A DNA stretch of 64,000 nt from Pseudomonas cremoris. GTDB taxonomy: Bacteria > Pseudomonadota > Gammaproteobacteria > Pseudomonadales > Pseudomonadaceae. Of the stretch, positions 20,619-29,275 are shown in pieces (position 1 is the stretch's first letter; each line of letters begins with the position of its first letter). The notes beneath the pieces are model-generated. The model saw only the letters and a program-made list of their open reading frames with translations. It was not told the origin of the DNA and did no database searches. The translations under genes and the position numbers were made by a program. The DNA is taken from assembly GCF_014230465.1 (NCBI RefSeq), contig NZ_JAAXCY010000010.1:186001-250000 (forward strand). Direction: 5' to 3'.

Positions 20619-21596
20619 TTAGCGTTTTTTCTTGCGCCAGACGTCGATCAGCACCGCCAGCACGATGATCAACCCCTTGGCCACTTGTTGGTAATACGAA
20701 GACACCCCGAGCAGGTTCAAGCCGTTGTTGATCACGCCGATCAGCAGCGCGCCAAACAACGTGCCGACAATGCTGCCGGTGCCGCCCGACAGGCTGGTGC
20801 CGCCGATCACCACAGCGGCAATCGCGTCCAGCTCATAGGACACGCCCGCCTGGGGCAGCGCCGAGGTGGTGCGCGCCGCCAGCACCACGCCGGCCAACCC
20901 CGCCAACAGCCCGGAAATCACATACACCGAAAACGTCACCTTGCGCACGCCGATACCGGAGGTGCGAGCGCTCTTCTCATTGCCGCCCACCGCGTACACG
21001 TAGCGCCCGTAGGTGGTGTAGCGCAGCACCATCCAGAAGATCAGCGCGACCACCGCAAAGATAATGATTGGCACGCCAATGGGGCCAAGCTTGCCGATGC
21101 CCAGGGCCAGGAAGCTGTCCGGCAGGTCGGTGACCGGGCTGCCGTCGTTGAGGATAAAGGTCATGCCCCGCGCCACGCTGAGCATGCCGAGGGTGGCCAC
21201 GAACGGCGGGATGCTCAGGTTGGCGACCATAAAACCGTTGACCACGCCGAGCATGGCCCCGGCAAACATCCCGGCGCTGACGGCCGCCAGCAGGCCATAG
21301 CCCTGGGTCGCGACCAAGGCGCTGCACAGACCGGCGAAGGCCAAGATCGAGCCCACCGACAGGTCGATGCCCTTGGTCAGGATCACGTACGTCATGCCCA
21401 CGGCGAGGATGCCGTTGATGGAGGTCTGGCGCAGGATGTCCATCCAGTTGCGCCAGGTCATGAAGTATTCGCTGGAAAACGCCATCACCAGGCACAGCAG
21501 GATAAACACCAGCGGCAGGCCGAAACGGTCGAGGGACAGGCGCAGGCGGTTGCGCGACGGGGCGGTGACGGGGGCGGCAAGGACTTTACTGTTCAT
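20619..21596 (-). CDS. Sugar ABC transporter permease (RbsC family)
   Basis: The product is 325 aa with about ten membrane segments. It has GILAVGMTYVILTKGIDLSVGSILAFAG near residue 65 and YELDAIAAVVIGGTSLSGGTGSIVGTLFGALLIGVINNGLNLLGV near 240, the conserved loop of RbsC-like permeases. The start overlaps the ATPase stop (ATGA). The ligand is unknown; a polyol or tetrose is inferred from neighbours. No binding-protein gene lies with it in the window. Confidence 0.88.
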   Translation of the reverse strand: MNSKVLAAPVTAPSRNRLRLSLDRFGLPLVFILLCLVMAFSSEYFMTWRNWMDILRQTSINGILAVGMTYVILTKGIDLSVGSILAFAGLCSALVATQGYGLLAAVSAGMFAGAMLGVVNGFMVANLSIPPFVATLGMLSVARGMTFILNDGSPVTDLPDSFLALGIGKLGPIGVPIIIFAVVALIFWMVLRYTTYGRYVYAVGGNEKSARTSGIGVRKVTFSVYVISGLLAGLAGVVLAARTTSALPQAGVSYELDAIAAVVIGGTSLSGGTGSIVGTLFGALLIGVINNGLNLLGVSSYYQQVAKGLIIVLAVLIDVWRKKKR

Positions 21597-23080
21597 GAGG
21601 CAAGACTCAACAAGGCTTCCTGGGAAAGGGCGGTGTCGGTGCTGACGGTCACCAGGCGACCGCCCTTGAACACGGCGATTCGATCACTCAAATGCAGCAA
21701 CTCCGGCGCCTCGGACGACACGACGATGGCCGCGCCCCCAGCCCGCACGAACTCGTCCAGCAGGTGATAGATCTCCTGCTTGGCGCCTTCGTCGATGCCA
21801 CGGGTGGGCTCGTCGCACAGCAGGCAAATCGGCTGGGTCGACAGGCATTTGGCGAGCACCACTTTTTGCTGGTTGCCGCCGCTCATGGATTCCACCGGCA
21901 GGTCCAGGGACGAGACCTTGATCTGCAGCCGCTTGACCATGCTTTGGGCCAAGGCGTTTTCCTTGCGCGCGTTGATCACCGACCAACTCGACAGCTGCTT
22001 GTAGGCCGACAGCGCGATGTTGGCGAGGATGCTGCCACTGAGCACCAGGCCACTGTCTTTACGGTCTTCGGTGACGAGCGACATGCCCGCGCGAATCGTC
22101 GCGGCGGGCGTGCCGGTCGGCAGCGGTTGGCCTTGCAGGGTCGCGCTGCCGGCATCCGGCAGGGTCAGGCCGTACAGGCAGTTGAGGAATTCACTGCGCC
22201 CGGAGCCCATCAGCCCATAGATACCGAGAATCTCGCCCTGGCGCAGTTGCAGGCTGATGTCGTGGAACTCGCCGTCGCGGCTCAGGCCGCTGACGTCCAG
22301 GCAAGTGGTGGCGGCGCATTCGCGGCCCACTTTGTGGTCGATGCGTTGCAGCTCCTGGCCGACGATGCCGCGCACCAGGTGGGCGCGGTCGATGTCGGCC
22401 ATGCGCCCGCTTTCCACGAAGGCACCGTCGCGGAAGATGCTGTACTCGTCGGCGATCTGCGCCAGTTCGCTGAGGCGGTGGGACACATAGATGATGCCGG
22501 CGCCACGGTCGGTGAGGCGGCGGATCGCCTTGAACAGGGTTTGTGCTTCGTGTTCACCGATGGCCGAGGTGGGTTCATCCATGATCATCACCTGGCAGTC
22601 ATGGCTGAAGGCCTTGGCGATTTCCACCAGTTGAATCTGCGCCACGCTCAAGCGGTGCATGGGGCTGGTGGCGTCCACGTCGAACTCCAGGCTTTGCAGC
22701 AGCTCGCGGGTGCGCCGGTTCAATTCCTTGGTGTCGACAATGCAGCCGACGCGACGCGGCTCGCGGCCCAGCCAGATGTTCTCGGCCACCGTCATGTAGG
22801 GAATGGGTTCCAGCTCTTGGGTGATCATCGCCACCCCGGCAGCGAGCGCTGCACTGGGACGGTCGAATTGCACGGGCTGGCCGTTGAGCAAAATGGTGCC
22901 GGCGTCACGCTGGGTGATGCCCATGAGGATACTGAGGAAAGTCGATTTGCCCGCGCCGTTGCCGCCACACAGGGCGTGTACGCTGCCGGCCCGCAGGGAG
23001 AGGCGCCCGTCGCGCAGGGCAGGAACCCCGGCATAGGCCTTGGAAACGTGTTCAGCCTGGAGCAGTAATGGCGTGGCCAT
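21593..23080 (-). CDS. Sugar ABC transporter ATP-binding protein (RbsA family)
   Basis: The product is 495 aa with two ABC domains. The first has Walker A GGNGAGKST near residue 39, an unusual signature LSVAQIQ (most have Q-x-Q after LSVA), and Walker B VMIMDEPTSAIG. The second has a degenerate P-loop GLMGSGRSE, signature MSGGNQQK and Walker B CLLCDEPTRGID. It is the first gene of the minus-strand operon. The promoter region upstream, shared with the divergent RpiB-like gene, carries repeated TGATCA palindromes. Confidence 0.88.
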   Translation of the reverse strand: MATPLLLQAEHVSKAYAGVPALRDGRLSLRAGSVHALCGGNGAGKSTFLSILMGITQRDAGTILLNGQPVQFDRPSAALAAGVAMITQELEPIPYMTVAENIWLGREPRRVGCIVDTKELNRRTRELLQSLEFDVDATSPMHRLSVAQIQLVEIAKAFSHDCQVMIMDEPTSAIGEHEAQTLFKAIRRLTDRGAGIIYVSHRLSELAQIADEYSIFRDGAFVESGRMADIDRAHLVRGIVGQELQRIDHKVGRECAATTCLDVSGLSRDGEFHDISLQLRQGEILGIYGLMGSGRSEFLNCLYGLTLPDAGSATLQGQPLPTGTPAATIRAGMSLVTEDRKDSGLVLSGSILANIALSAYKQLSSWSVINARKENALAQSMVKRLQIKVSSLDLPVESMSGGNQQKVVLAKCLSTQPICLLCDEPTRGIDEGAKQEIYHLLDEFVRAGGAAIVVSSEAPELLHLSDRIAVFKGGRLVTVSTDTALSQEALLSLAS

Positions 23081-23118
23081 CGGTGTGTCCTCTTGCTGAT
23101 TTTCTTATTAGAACTATC

Positions 23119-23147
23119 TGATCATATGATCGGATGGTGATCATATG
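23119..23147. promoter_or_regulatory. Tandem operator-like palindromes upstream of the ABC operon
   Basis: GATCATATGATC at 23120-23131 is a perfect 12-base palindrome, and a partial second copy TGATCATATG follows at 23138-23147. A related site is at 23291-23306. They are placed to control both the ATPase gene (start 23080) and the RpiB-like gene (start 23332). Confidence 0.5.
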
Positions 23148-23290
23148 TTTAAACCGGCCGTGGGCATTTTGTCAATGGCCTGGCATCGGGTCTTGCCGTC
23201 CTTTCACAGTTTTAATGTGGATAACCCTTTAAATAAGCCTTGACAGCGATGTGTCCGTCATCTGCTAATGTTTGTGCATATTTTCACTAA

Positions 23291-23306
23291 TTGATCATTT
23301 GATCGG
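23291..23306. promoter_or_regulatory. Operator-like palindrome upstream of the RpiB-like gene
   Basis: TTGATCATTTGATCGG matches the 23119-23134 copy (TGATCATATGATCGG) at nearly every base, including the flanking GG. It lies 26 bases upstream of the RpiB-like start codon. Confidence 0.5.
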
Positions 23307-23331
23307 CATAAAAGGCGGCGGAGGAAGCGTG

Positions 23332-23817
23332 ATGGGTGCACAAACAAGGTTTTCGGTGGCCGTCGGCTGCGATGAAGCCGGCTTCGAACTCAAGGAGTTG
23401 CTCAAGCGCTATATCGAAAGCTTGGGCTATGGGATTGAGGATTTCGGCTGCTATTCGTCCAGTCCGGTGCTGTACCCGGACATCGCGGCAGCCGTGGCGA
23501 TGGCGGTGGGCGCGGGCGAGCAGCGCTTGGGCGTGCTGATTTGCGGCACCGGTATCGGCATGGCGATTTCAGCGAACAAGATCAAAGGCGTGCGGGCCGC
23601 CCAGGCTCACGACACGTACTCGGCCGAGCGTGCACGCAAAAGCAACGATGCGCAGATCCTGTCCATTGGTGCACGGGTGATCGGGCCCGAGCTGGCCAAG
23701 AGCATCGTCAAGGTGTTTCTGGAGTCGGAATTCGAAGCGGAGCGCTCGGGGGCGAAAGTCGAGCGCATTACTGCGCTCGAACAGGCGAACAGGGCCTTGC
23801 CGTCGGACGACAAGTGA
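23332..23817 (+). CDS. RpiB/LacA-family sugar-phosphate isomerase
   Basis: The product is 161 aa. It shows VAVGCDEAGFELKELLKRYIESLGY near residue 8, VLYPDIAAAVA, the catalytic-Cys segment LICGTGIGMAISANKIKGVRAA near residue 68, and ARKSNDAQILSIGARVIG near 103. The family includes ribose-5-phosphate isomerase B, galactose-6-phosphate isomerase and the D-erythrulose-4-phosphate isomerase of D-threitol use. Given the divergent kinase/dehydrogenase operon and shared operators, the last role is the likely one. A strong ribosome site (GGAGGAAG) precedes ATG 23332. Confidence 0.82.
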   Translation: MGAQTRFSVAVGCDEAGFELKELLKRYIESLGYGIEDFGCYSSSPVLYPDIAAAVAMAVGAGEQRLGVLICGTGIGMAISANKIKGVRAAQAHDTYSAERARKSNDAQILSIGARVIGPELAKSIVKVFLESEFEAERSGAKVERITALEQANRALPSDDK

Positions 23818-23823
23818 GCCGGT

Positions 23824-25089
23824 TCAGAACACCGCTTTGACCTGCAGGCCAAGCACCAGGGCGTTGTCGATGTTGTCACCGGAAAACGCCCCTGGCTCGA
23901 TGATGTATTGCACATCCGGGCGCAGGGTCAGCCATGGCGTGGCTTGATAACCGTAGCTGAGTTCGATCAGTTGTTCGGCATTGTTCAGGTTGGGATAGTC
24001 GTTACCCGCGTTGAAGGCGGCCGCTTCCTGCACATCACGACTGCGCGGGTTGGGTACAGCGCGACCGTAGCCCAGGGCCAGGGTGTCACGTGGTCGGCCT
24101 TCGAACGGTTTGTACAGCACCACGCCTGCGCCATACCACTTGGTGAACGGCGAGGCCGCTTCGCTGGCGGCGGAGTATTGGCCGAAGGCGTGCAGCACAC
24201 GGCCAGCGGACGAGTCCGAGGCCCACACGGCCTGGTCGATCAGCAGGTAGTGGCCGCCGCGACCGCTGACGTCCTTGGTGCTGCCGATACGTTTTACGTC
24301 AGAGCTGTCGTAGTAATAGCCCAGCTTGTATTCACCCGGCAGTGGGCCTGCGTGCCTGTACACCAGTTCGATGGGCACCACGGTTCCGGTGGTGTGCTTG
24401 GGGCTGAGCTTCCAGGCGCGGCTGGAGTTGCCGTTGCTGTCGGGGTCGACGTTGAACGCGGCCACGCGCAGTTGCCAGCTTGGCGAAAAGTCATATTTGA
24501 CCCGTGCGCCCAGGCGAGCATTGGGGTAGTTGGTCCAGCCGCTGCCGCCCGACATGTTCAGCGGGTGTCCGCAGAAGCCGGCGTTCATGAAGTTGCACAG
24601 AATGCCGCTGTCCAGGCCGCCGAGGTCATTGCCCATGGCCATGTAGCCGAGCTTCACATTGAGCGCCGGGGTAAACAGCGTGCGCTCGTAGCTCAGCTCG
24701 GTAAGACGGGTGTAGAGACCGCCGTAGTTTTCCTGGATCGGCAGGCGGTTACCCACCAGGTCCTCGGACGCGCTGTTGCCGCGACGGTCATTGATCGTGA
24801 CCTGGATGCGATCGCCATTATTGAAACCGTATAACTTGCCCAGGTCGAACTGCACGCCGAGCTTGAGGTTTTGCGAGTAGCGCGCCGAGCGGTGTTGGCC
24901 GCCATGGGCGTTGTAGGCGGTTTCGCCGCTGTAGTCGCCGGTGAAGCGAATGCCTTGCGCGTCGAGTTCGCGGCGCAGGCCGCCCCAGTCGCCGGTCAGG
25001 GTGGTGTCATCGGCTTGCACGGGCAGGGCGACGCTCAGGGCTACGCCCAGCAGTAAGCGCCCAAAGGGAATATGAGAAGTGGGGGTCAT
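23824..25089 (-). CDS. oprB: Carbohydrate-selective porin, OprB family
   Basis: The product is 421 aa with signal peptide MTPTSHIPFGRLLLGVALSVALPVQA. The mature protein begins DDTTLTGDWGGLRRELDAQGIRFTGDYSGE and has alternating beta-strand patterns to a C-terminal Phe (LGLQVKAVF), as expected of an outer-membrane barrel; GDWGG near the start is an OprB hallmark. It follows the glucose dehydrogenase gene by 52 bases on the same strand, with a terminator-like hairpin between. OprB paralogues often accompany quinoprotein dehydrogenases and let glucose or other sugars into the periplasm. Confidence 0.88.
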   Translation of the reverse strand: MTPTSHIPFGRLLLGVALSVALPVQADDTTLTGDWGGLRRELDAQGIRFTGDYSGETAYNAHGGQHRSARYSQNLKLGVQFDLGKLYGFNNGDRIQVTINDRRGNSASEDLVGNRLPIQENYGGLYTRLTELSYERTLFTPALNVKLGYMAMGNDLGGLDSGILCNFMNAGFCGHPLNMSGGSGWTNYPNARLGARVKYDFSPSWQLRVAAFNVDPDSNGNSSRAWKLSPKHTTGTVVPIELVYRHAGPLPGEYKLGYYYDSSDVKRIGSTKDVSGRGGHYLLIDQAVWASDSSAGRVLHAFGQYSAASEAASPFTKWYGAGVVLYKPFEGRPRDTLALGYGRAVPNPRSRDVQEAAAFNAGNDYPNLNNAEQLIELSYGYQATPWLTLRPDVQYIIEPGAFSGDNIDNALVLGLQVKAVF

Positions 25090-25104
25090 GCGGGTCTTCC
25101 AAGT

Positions 25105-25132
25105 GAAAAGCGCGGTGCGGGGGCACCGCGCT
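25105..25132 (-). terminator. Intrinsic terminator/attenuator between gcd and oprB
   Basis: A perfect 10-bp stem AGCGCGGTGC / GCACCGCGCT with loop GGGG (25109-25132) is followed, in the minus-strand direction, by TTTTC. It lies 9 bases past the gcd stop and 19 bases upstream of the oprB start, so some transcripts may read through into oprB. Confidence 0.7.
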
Positions 25133-25141
25133 GACAGAGGG

Positions 25142-27550
25142 TTATGGCAGGGCGTAGGCGATCACGTAGTCGCCACGGTCAGTGGACTGGCGTGCGCCGC
25201 CAGCGGTGATGACCACATACTGCTTGCCGGTTTTCGGCGATACGTAGGTCATCGGGCCGCCCTGGCTGCCGACGGGCAGGCGGGCTTTCCAGATTTCATC
25301 ACCGTTGGCGCTGTTGAAGGCGCGCAGATAGAAGTCCTGGGTGCCGGCGATAAAGATCAGGCCACCTTGGGTCGACAGGGTGCCGCCCAGGGTTGGCAGG
25401 CCGATCTTGATCGGCAGGTGCATACGGATACCCAGCGGCCCGGTGTCTTCAACGGTGCCCACCGGTACTTGCCATGCGACCTTTTGGGTCTTCATGTCGA
25501 TCGCGGTGAGGGTGCCGAACGGCGGCGCCTGGCACGGAATACCGGCCACCGACAGGAAGCGGTTTTTGTTCACCGCATACGGCGTGCCCTTGAGTGGTAC
25601 GGCGCCCATACCGGTGTTCAGTGCTTCACCGCCGGACGAGGTTTGGGCCTTGTTCTGCGACGGCACCATCTGGATCCACAGGCCCAGGCGCATGTCGTTG
25701 ACGAAGATAAAGCCGTGCACCGGGTCGGTGGAGATGCTGCCCCAGTTCATGCCGCCCAGGGAGCCTGGGAAACTCAGGGATTTATCGGTGCCCGGCGCGG
25801 TGTACAGGCCGTCGTAGCGCATGCCTTTGAAGTCGATGCGGCACAGCAGCTGGTCGTACGGCGTGGCGCCCCACATGTCCGATTCGGTCAGGGTTTGCGC
25901 GCCGATCTGCGGCATGCCCACGGATTTCGGCTGGGTAGGGGAGTACGGCTCGTTCGGGATGTTGGCGGCCTTGACCAGTACTTCTTTAACCTCGGTCAGC
26001 GGTTTACCGGTGGCGCGATCCAGCACGTAGATCTGCCCGGCCTTGGTGCCGATTACCACCGCAGGCACGGCTTTGTCGGTGCCTGGCGCGGTGAAGTCGA
26101 TCAGGCTTGGCTGCATCGGCAGGTCGAAGTCCCACAGGTCATTGTGGACGGTTTGGTACACCCACGTTTCAGCGCCGGTAGAGGCGTCCAGCGCCAACAC
26201 GGAAGCGCCGTATTTGTGGTTGAGCTGGGTGCGTTCCACGCCGTAGATGTCGGTGGACGAGCTGCCCATCGGCAGGAACAGCGTATTCATCAGCGGGTCG
26301 TAGGACATCGGCGCCCAGCTGTTCGGGGTGCTGCGCACGTAAGTGCTGCCCTCGGCCGGGGCTTTTTTGTCTTCCGGGTTGCCTGGGTCGAACGCCCAGC
26401 GCATTTGGCCGGTGATCACGTCAAAACCACGGATCACGCCGCCTGGCATGTCGGTTTGCACGTTGTCAGCGACGCGGCCGCCGACGACGACAGTGGTGCC
26501 GGCGATCAGTGGAGCAGACGACAGTTGGTAGTAGCTGTCGGGCACGTTGCCCAGGCCGGCTTTCAAATCCACTTGGCCGTGGGTGCCGAAGTCTTCGCAG
26601 AACTTGCCGGTGTCGGCGTCGACCGCGATCAGTCGGGCATCAATGGTGTTGGTCAGCAGGCGACGCTGGCACTGCGCACCGGCAGGCACGCTGGCAGCAA
26701 TGATCGGCGAGCTGTTGGGCTGGGTCGGCTGGGCAATCGGCGCGGTGGCGTCGAAGTAAGCTATGCCACGGCAACGCTGCCAGACCGCCGATTTGGCGTT
26801 GACTTCGTTCTTCCACAGCTCTTTGCCGGTGTCGGCGTCGAGGGCGATCAAATTGTTGTGGGGCGTGCAGATGAACACTTTGTTGCCGATCTGCAGCGGG
26901 GTGAGCTGGTCTTCAGCGCCGTTGCCGTCGCTGATGGCCACGTCACCGGTGTGGTAGGTCCACGCCACCTTGAGCTTGTTGACGGTGTCACGGTTGATCT
27001 GGTCCAGCGCAGCGAAGCGGCTGCCACCTTCGGTGTTGCCGTAGTGCGCCCAGTCCTTCTGTGCATCGGCTGCCGCTACCGGCGTAATGCCCGGGCCGGT
27101 GCCGTTAGAGGCGACGCTTGGGTGGGCGACAAACATATTGCCGGCGGCCACTGCCACGCCGACGGCCAATACCGCAGCTACGCCATAGGCGCCGCGTGCA
27201 GGCCGTCCGACCAGTTGTGGGTAGACCAGCGCTACCACCATGCCGATGGCCGCAAACATGAACACGCGCGAGAACAGCGGCCAGAACACCAGGCCCACAT
27301 CCGCTACCGCCCAAATGGCCGTGCCCACTAGGAAAGCGGCGAACAACCAGGCGCCCGCTGGCTTGCGGCAGGCGATCAGCAGGCCGGCAATCGCCATGGC
27401 CACGCCGCCGACCAGGAAGTACCAGGAACCTCCCAGGCTGACCAGTTTGACGCCGCCAACGGCCAGCGCCACGCCGAGCAGGGCGATGATCACGCCCAGG
27501 CCCAGCAGGATGAATCTAGAGACGCCAGCGGCGCGCGATGCTCGTTTCAT
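25142..27550 (-). CDS. gcd: Membrane-bound PQQ-dependent glucose dehydrogenase
   Basis: The product is 802 aa. The N-terminal 140 residues hold five hydrophobic segments that anchor it in the inner membrane (RFILLGLGVIIALLGVALAVGG onward). The remainder is an eight-bladed quinoprotein propeller in the periplasm: DWAHYGNTEGGSRFAALDQIN near residue 165, W-motifs such as WAFDPGNPED and ETWVYQTVHNDLWDFDLPMQPSL, and PYDQLLCRIDFKGMRYDGLYTAPG. It oxidises glucose to gluconolactone and passes electrons to ubiquinone. Start 27550 (MKRASRAAG) lacks a strong ribosome site; a TTG ten codons upstream (27580) is an alternative. Confidence 0.92.
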   Translation of the reverse strand: MKRASRAAGVSRFILLGLGVIIALLGVALAVGGVKLVSLGGSWYFLVGGVAMAIAGLLIACRKPAGAWLFAAFLVGTAIWAVADVGLVFWPLFSRVFMFAAIGMVVALVYPQLVGRPARGAYGVAAVLAVGVAVAAGNMFVAHPSVASNGTGPGITPVAAADAQKDWAHYGNTEGGSRFAALDQINRDTVNKLKVAWTYHTGDVAISDGNGAEDQLTPLQIGNKVFICTPHNNLIALDADTGKELWKNEVNAKSAVWQRCRGIAYFDATAPIAQPTQPNSSPIIAASVPAGAQCQRRLLTNTIDARLIAVDADTGKFCEDFGTHGQVDLKAGLGNVPDSYYQLSSAPLIAGTTVVVGGRVADNVQTDMPGGVIRGFDVITGQMRWAFDPGNPEDKKAPAEGSTYVRSTPNSWAPMSYDPLMNTLFLPMGSSSTDIYGVERTQLNHKYGASVLALDASTGAETWVYQTVHNDLWDFDLPMQPSLIDFTAPGTDKAVPAVVIGTKAGQIYVLDRATGKPLTEVKEVLVKAANIPNEPYSPTQPKSVGMPQIGAQTLTESDMWGATPYDQLLCRIDFKGMRYDGLYTAPGTDKSLSFPGSLGGMNWGSISTDPVHGFIFVNDMRLGLWIQMVPSQNKAQTSSGGEALNTGMGAVPLKGTPYAVNKNRFLSVAGIPCQAPPFGTLTAIDMKTQKVAWQVPVGTVEDTGPLGIRMHLPIKIGLPTLGGTLSTQGGLIFIAGTQDFYLRAFNSANGDEIWKARLPVGSQGGPMTYVSPKTGKQYVVITAGGARQSTDRGDYVIAYALP

Positions 27551-27625
27551 ATCGATAAATGCTCGAAGGTGAGAGGGCAAAGACGCGATTTTAGCAAGTA
27601 AAGTAACTGGTTAGTACATTAGAGT

Positions 27626-27646
27626 CCTGCAATAGACTATTACAGG
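27626..27646. promoter_or_regulatory. Inverted repeat upstream of gcd
   Basis: CCTG-C-AATAG-A-CTATT-A-CAGG is a 21-base interrupted palindrome 76 bases upstream of the gcd start. It may be a regulator site; it does not match the PtxS-type operator TGAAACCGGTTTCA. Confidence 0.35.
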
Positions 27647-27703
27647 TGCTGAGATGATGGGCTGAGGCTAAATGTCGCGTGGCGGGCGGGGCGTGATATT
27701 GCC

Positions 27704-28209
27704 TTGTAGTGAGCGGGCTTGCCCCGCGCTGCATAGACATCTACACAACGATTGGACCTGACCAACCCCTAGGCTCTGGCTTTTGATTTGGCTTTTGATC
27801 TTGATCTTAGGCGCCCCGTTAAACCACGCTGGCCGGAGAGAGGGCACACCGAGCCTAGGCGAGGTGCCGAGTGGTGGGGCAAGAGCGTTTTGCTTACTTT
27901 TGCGCTCTTCAAAAGTGAGCCGCCGTAAGGGCGGAACCTATATCAGCCATCACCTAAATAACGGATATGTACTCCGACCAAAAGGCTTCAGCGCCATACA
28001 CACTGCCATCGCAGGCAAGCCACACATTAGAGCGATGTACATCCAAGAAAGCCCAGTCGCATGATAGGCCGCCTTCGCGAGCAAGCCCGCTCCCACAGGT
28101 TCAGGGCAACACTCAAAGTTGTGTAGATACCTATGCCCGCGCTGCGGTGTTTCAGATAAGCCTGAGACGCCCGATACACCGCCGCGCGGGGCAAGCCCGC
28201 TCACTACAA
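27704..28209. repeat. Intergenic segment bracketed by inverted REP units
   Basis: TTGTAGTGAGCGGGCTTGCC (27704 onward) and its complement GGCAAGCCCGCTCACTACAA (ending 28209) bracket about 505 bases between gcd and the monooxygenase gene. A lone standard REP unit sits at about 28078-28098. Inside is the long repeat described at 27793-27983. I see no gene I would call here. Confidence 0.7.
27793..27983. repeat. Long dispersed intergenic repeat, copy 1
   Basis: Starting at TTTTGATCTTGATCTTAGGCGCC and ending near CTCCGACCAAAAGG, this segment recurs at 60288-60543 with high identity: gagggcacaccgagcctagg, gtgccgagtggtggggcaag, then agtgagccgccgtaaggg and ataacggatatgtactcc. An open frame through it gives peptides such as EGTPSLGEVPSGGARA, repeated in copy 2. 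It resembles the non-REP intergenic repeats reported from P. fluorescens genomes; the specific family is not assigned. Confidence 0.75.
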
Positions 28210-28231
28210 GAACGGGCTTGCGCTTTGTTTC

Positions 28232-29275
28232 TTAGCGAAACGCCGGCACTACCTGCTCGATAAACAGCGCCAACGACTTCTTCTTCTCGGCATGAGACAG
28301 GCTGTTGTCGCACCAAAAGCTGAATTCATCCACCCCCAGTTCCTGGTAGTACTGGATACGCGGGATGATCTCTGCAGCGGTGCCGATCATCGCGGTCTTG
28401 TGCAGGCTTTCCAGTTCGAACTCAGGACGACCGGCGAACTTCTCTTCCGGGCTTGGCTCAAGGAAGCCGTTGACCGGCACGGTCTTGTTGCCGAACCAGG
28501 CATCGAAGGTGCGATAGAACTTCGAGATCGCCTGAGCTCCGACTTTCCAACCCTCTGGGTCATTTTCGGCATGCACGTGGGTGTGACGCAGCACCATCAG
28601 TTGCGGGCGTGGTACGCCTGGGTTGTTGTCGAGGGCGGCCTGGAATTTGTTTTTCAGGTCCAGGACTTCTTCATCGCCCTTCATCAGCGGCGTGACCATC
28701 ACGTTGCAGCCATTGGCCACCGCGAAGTTGTGGGAGTCCGGGTCGCGGGCGGCGATCCACATCGGCGGGTTAGGCTGCTGGATCGGCTTGGGCACGCTGG
28801 TGGAGGTGGGGAATTTCCAGATGTCGCCGTCGTGGGCGTAGTCGCCTTTCCACAGTGCACGCACCACCGGCACCATCTCACGCAGGGCCTGGCCACCGCT
28901 GGAAGCGGGCATGCCACCGGCCATGCGGTCGAATTCCACTTGGTAGGCGCCACGGGCAAGGCCGACTTCCATGCGCCCGTTGCTGATCACATCGAGCAAT
29001 GCACATTCGCCCGCCACCCGCAGTGGGTGCCAGAACGGCGCAATGATGGTACCTGCGCCCAGGTGAATCGTGGTGGTCTTGGCTGCGAGGTAAGCCAGCA
29101 GCGGCATCGGGCTGGGCGAGATGGTGTATTCCATGGCGTGGTGTTCGCCAATCCAGACAGTGCTGAAACCACCGGCCTCGGCCATCAGGGTCAGTTCGGT
29201 CAGGTCTTCGAACAACTGACGGTGGCTGACGCTTTCATCCCAACGTTCCATGTGTACGAACAGGGAAAACTTCAT
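28232..29275 (-). CDS. tgnA: LLM-class flavin-dependent monooxygenase, probable trigonelline monooxygenase oxygenase subunit TgnA
   Basis: The product is 347 aa with a luciferase-like TIM barrel: MKFSLFVHMERWDESVSHRQ, STVWIGEHHAMEYTISPSP near residue 40, IHLGAGTIIAPFWHPLRVAGECALLD near 70, GRMEVGLARGAYQVEFDRMAGG near 101, and a C-terminal GVDEFSFWCDN. Such enzymes use reduced FMN from a separate reductase. The sequence, as I recall it, closely resembles TgnA of Acinetobacter baylyi, which opens the N-methylpyridinium ring of trigonelline. Context agrees: flavin reductases (31556, 62065), an aldehyde dehydrogenase (62563) and methylamine genes. Ribosome site GAGGT precedes ATG 29275. A shared operator lies 108 bases upstream. 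Product class is sure; substrate is inferred. Confidence 0.75.
   Translation of the reverse strand: MKFSLFVHMERWDESVSHRQLFEDLTELTLMAEAGGFSTVWIGEHHAMEYTISPSPMPLLAYLAAKTTTIHLGAGTIIAPFWHPLRVAGECALLDVISNGRMEVGLARGAYQVEFDRMAGGMPASSGGQALREMVPVVRALWKGDYAHDGDIWKFPTSTSVPKPIQQPNPPMWIAARDPDSHNFAVANGCNVMVTPLMKGDEEVLDLKNKFQAALDNNPGVPRPQLMVLRHTHVHAENDPEGWKVGAQAISKFYRTFDAWFGNKTVPVNGFLEPSPEEKFAGRPEFELESLHKTAMIGTAAEIIPRIQYYQELGVDEFSFWCDNSLSHAEKKKSLALFIEQVVPAFR

Noticed and set aside
18448..20622. 724-codon open frame on the plus strand
   Set aside because: Antisense to dhaL, dhaK and the SDR gene, all with intact catalytic motifs.
25079..27331. 750-codon open frame on the plus strand
   Set aside because: Antisense shadow of gcd; no family features and no ribosome site.
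27783..28064. Short open frame (93 codons) as a gene, and its relative at 60355-60612
   Set aside because: Both lie inside the dispersed repeat, lack ribosome sites, and differ outside the shared DNA. They are kept as a repeat finding, not as genes.
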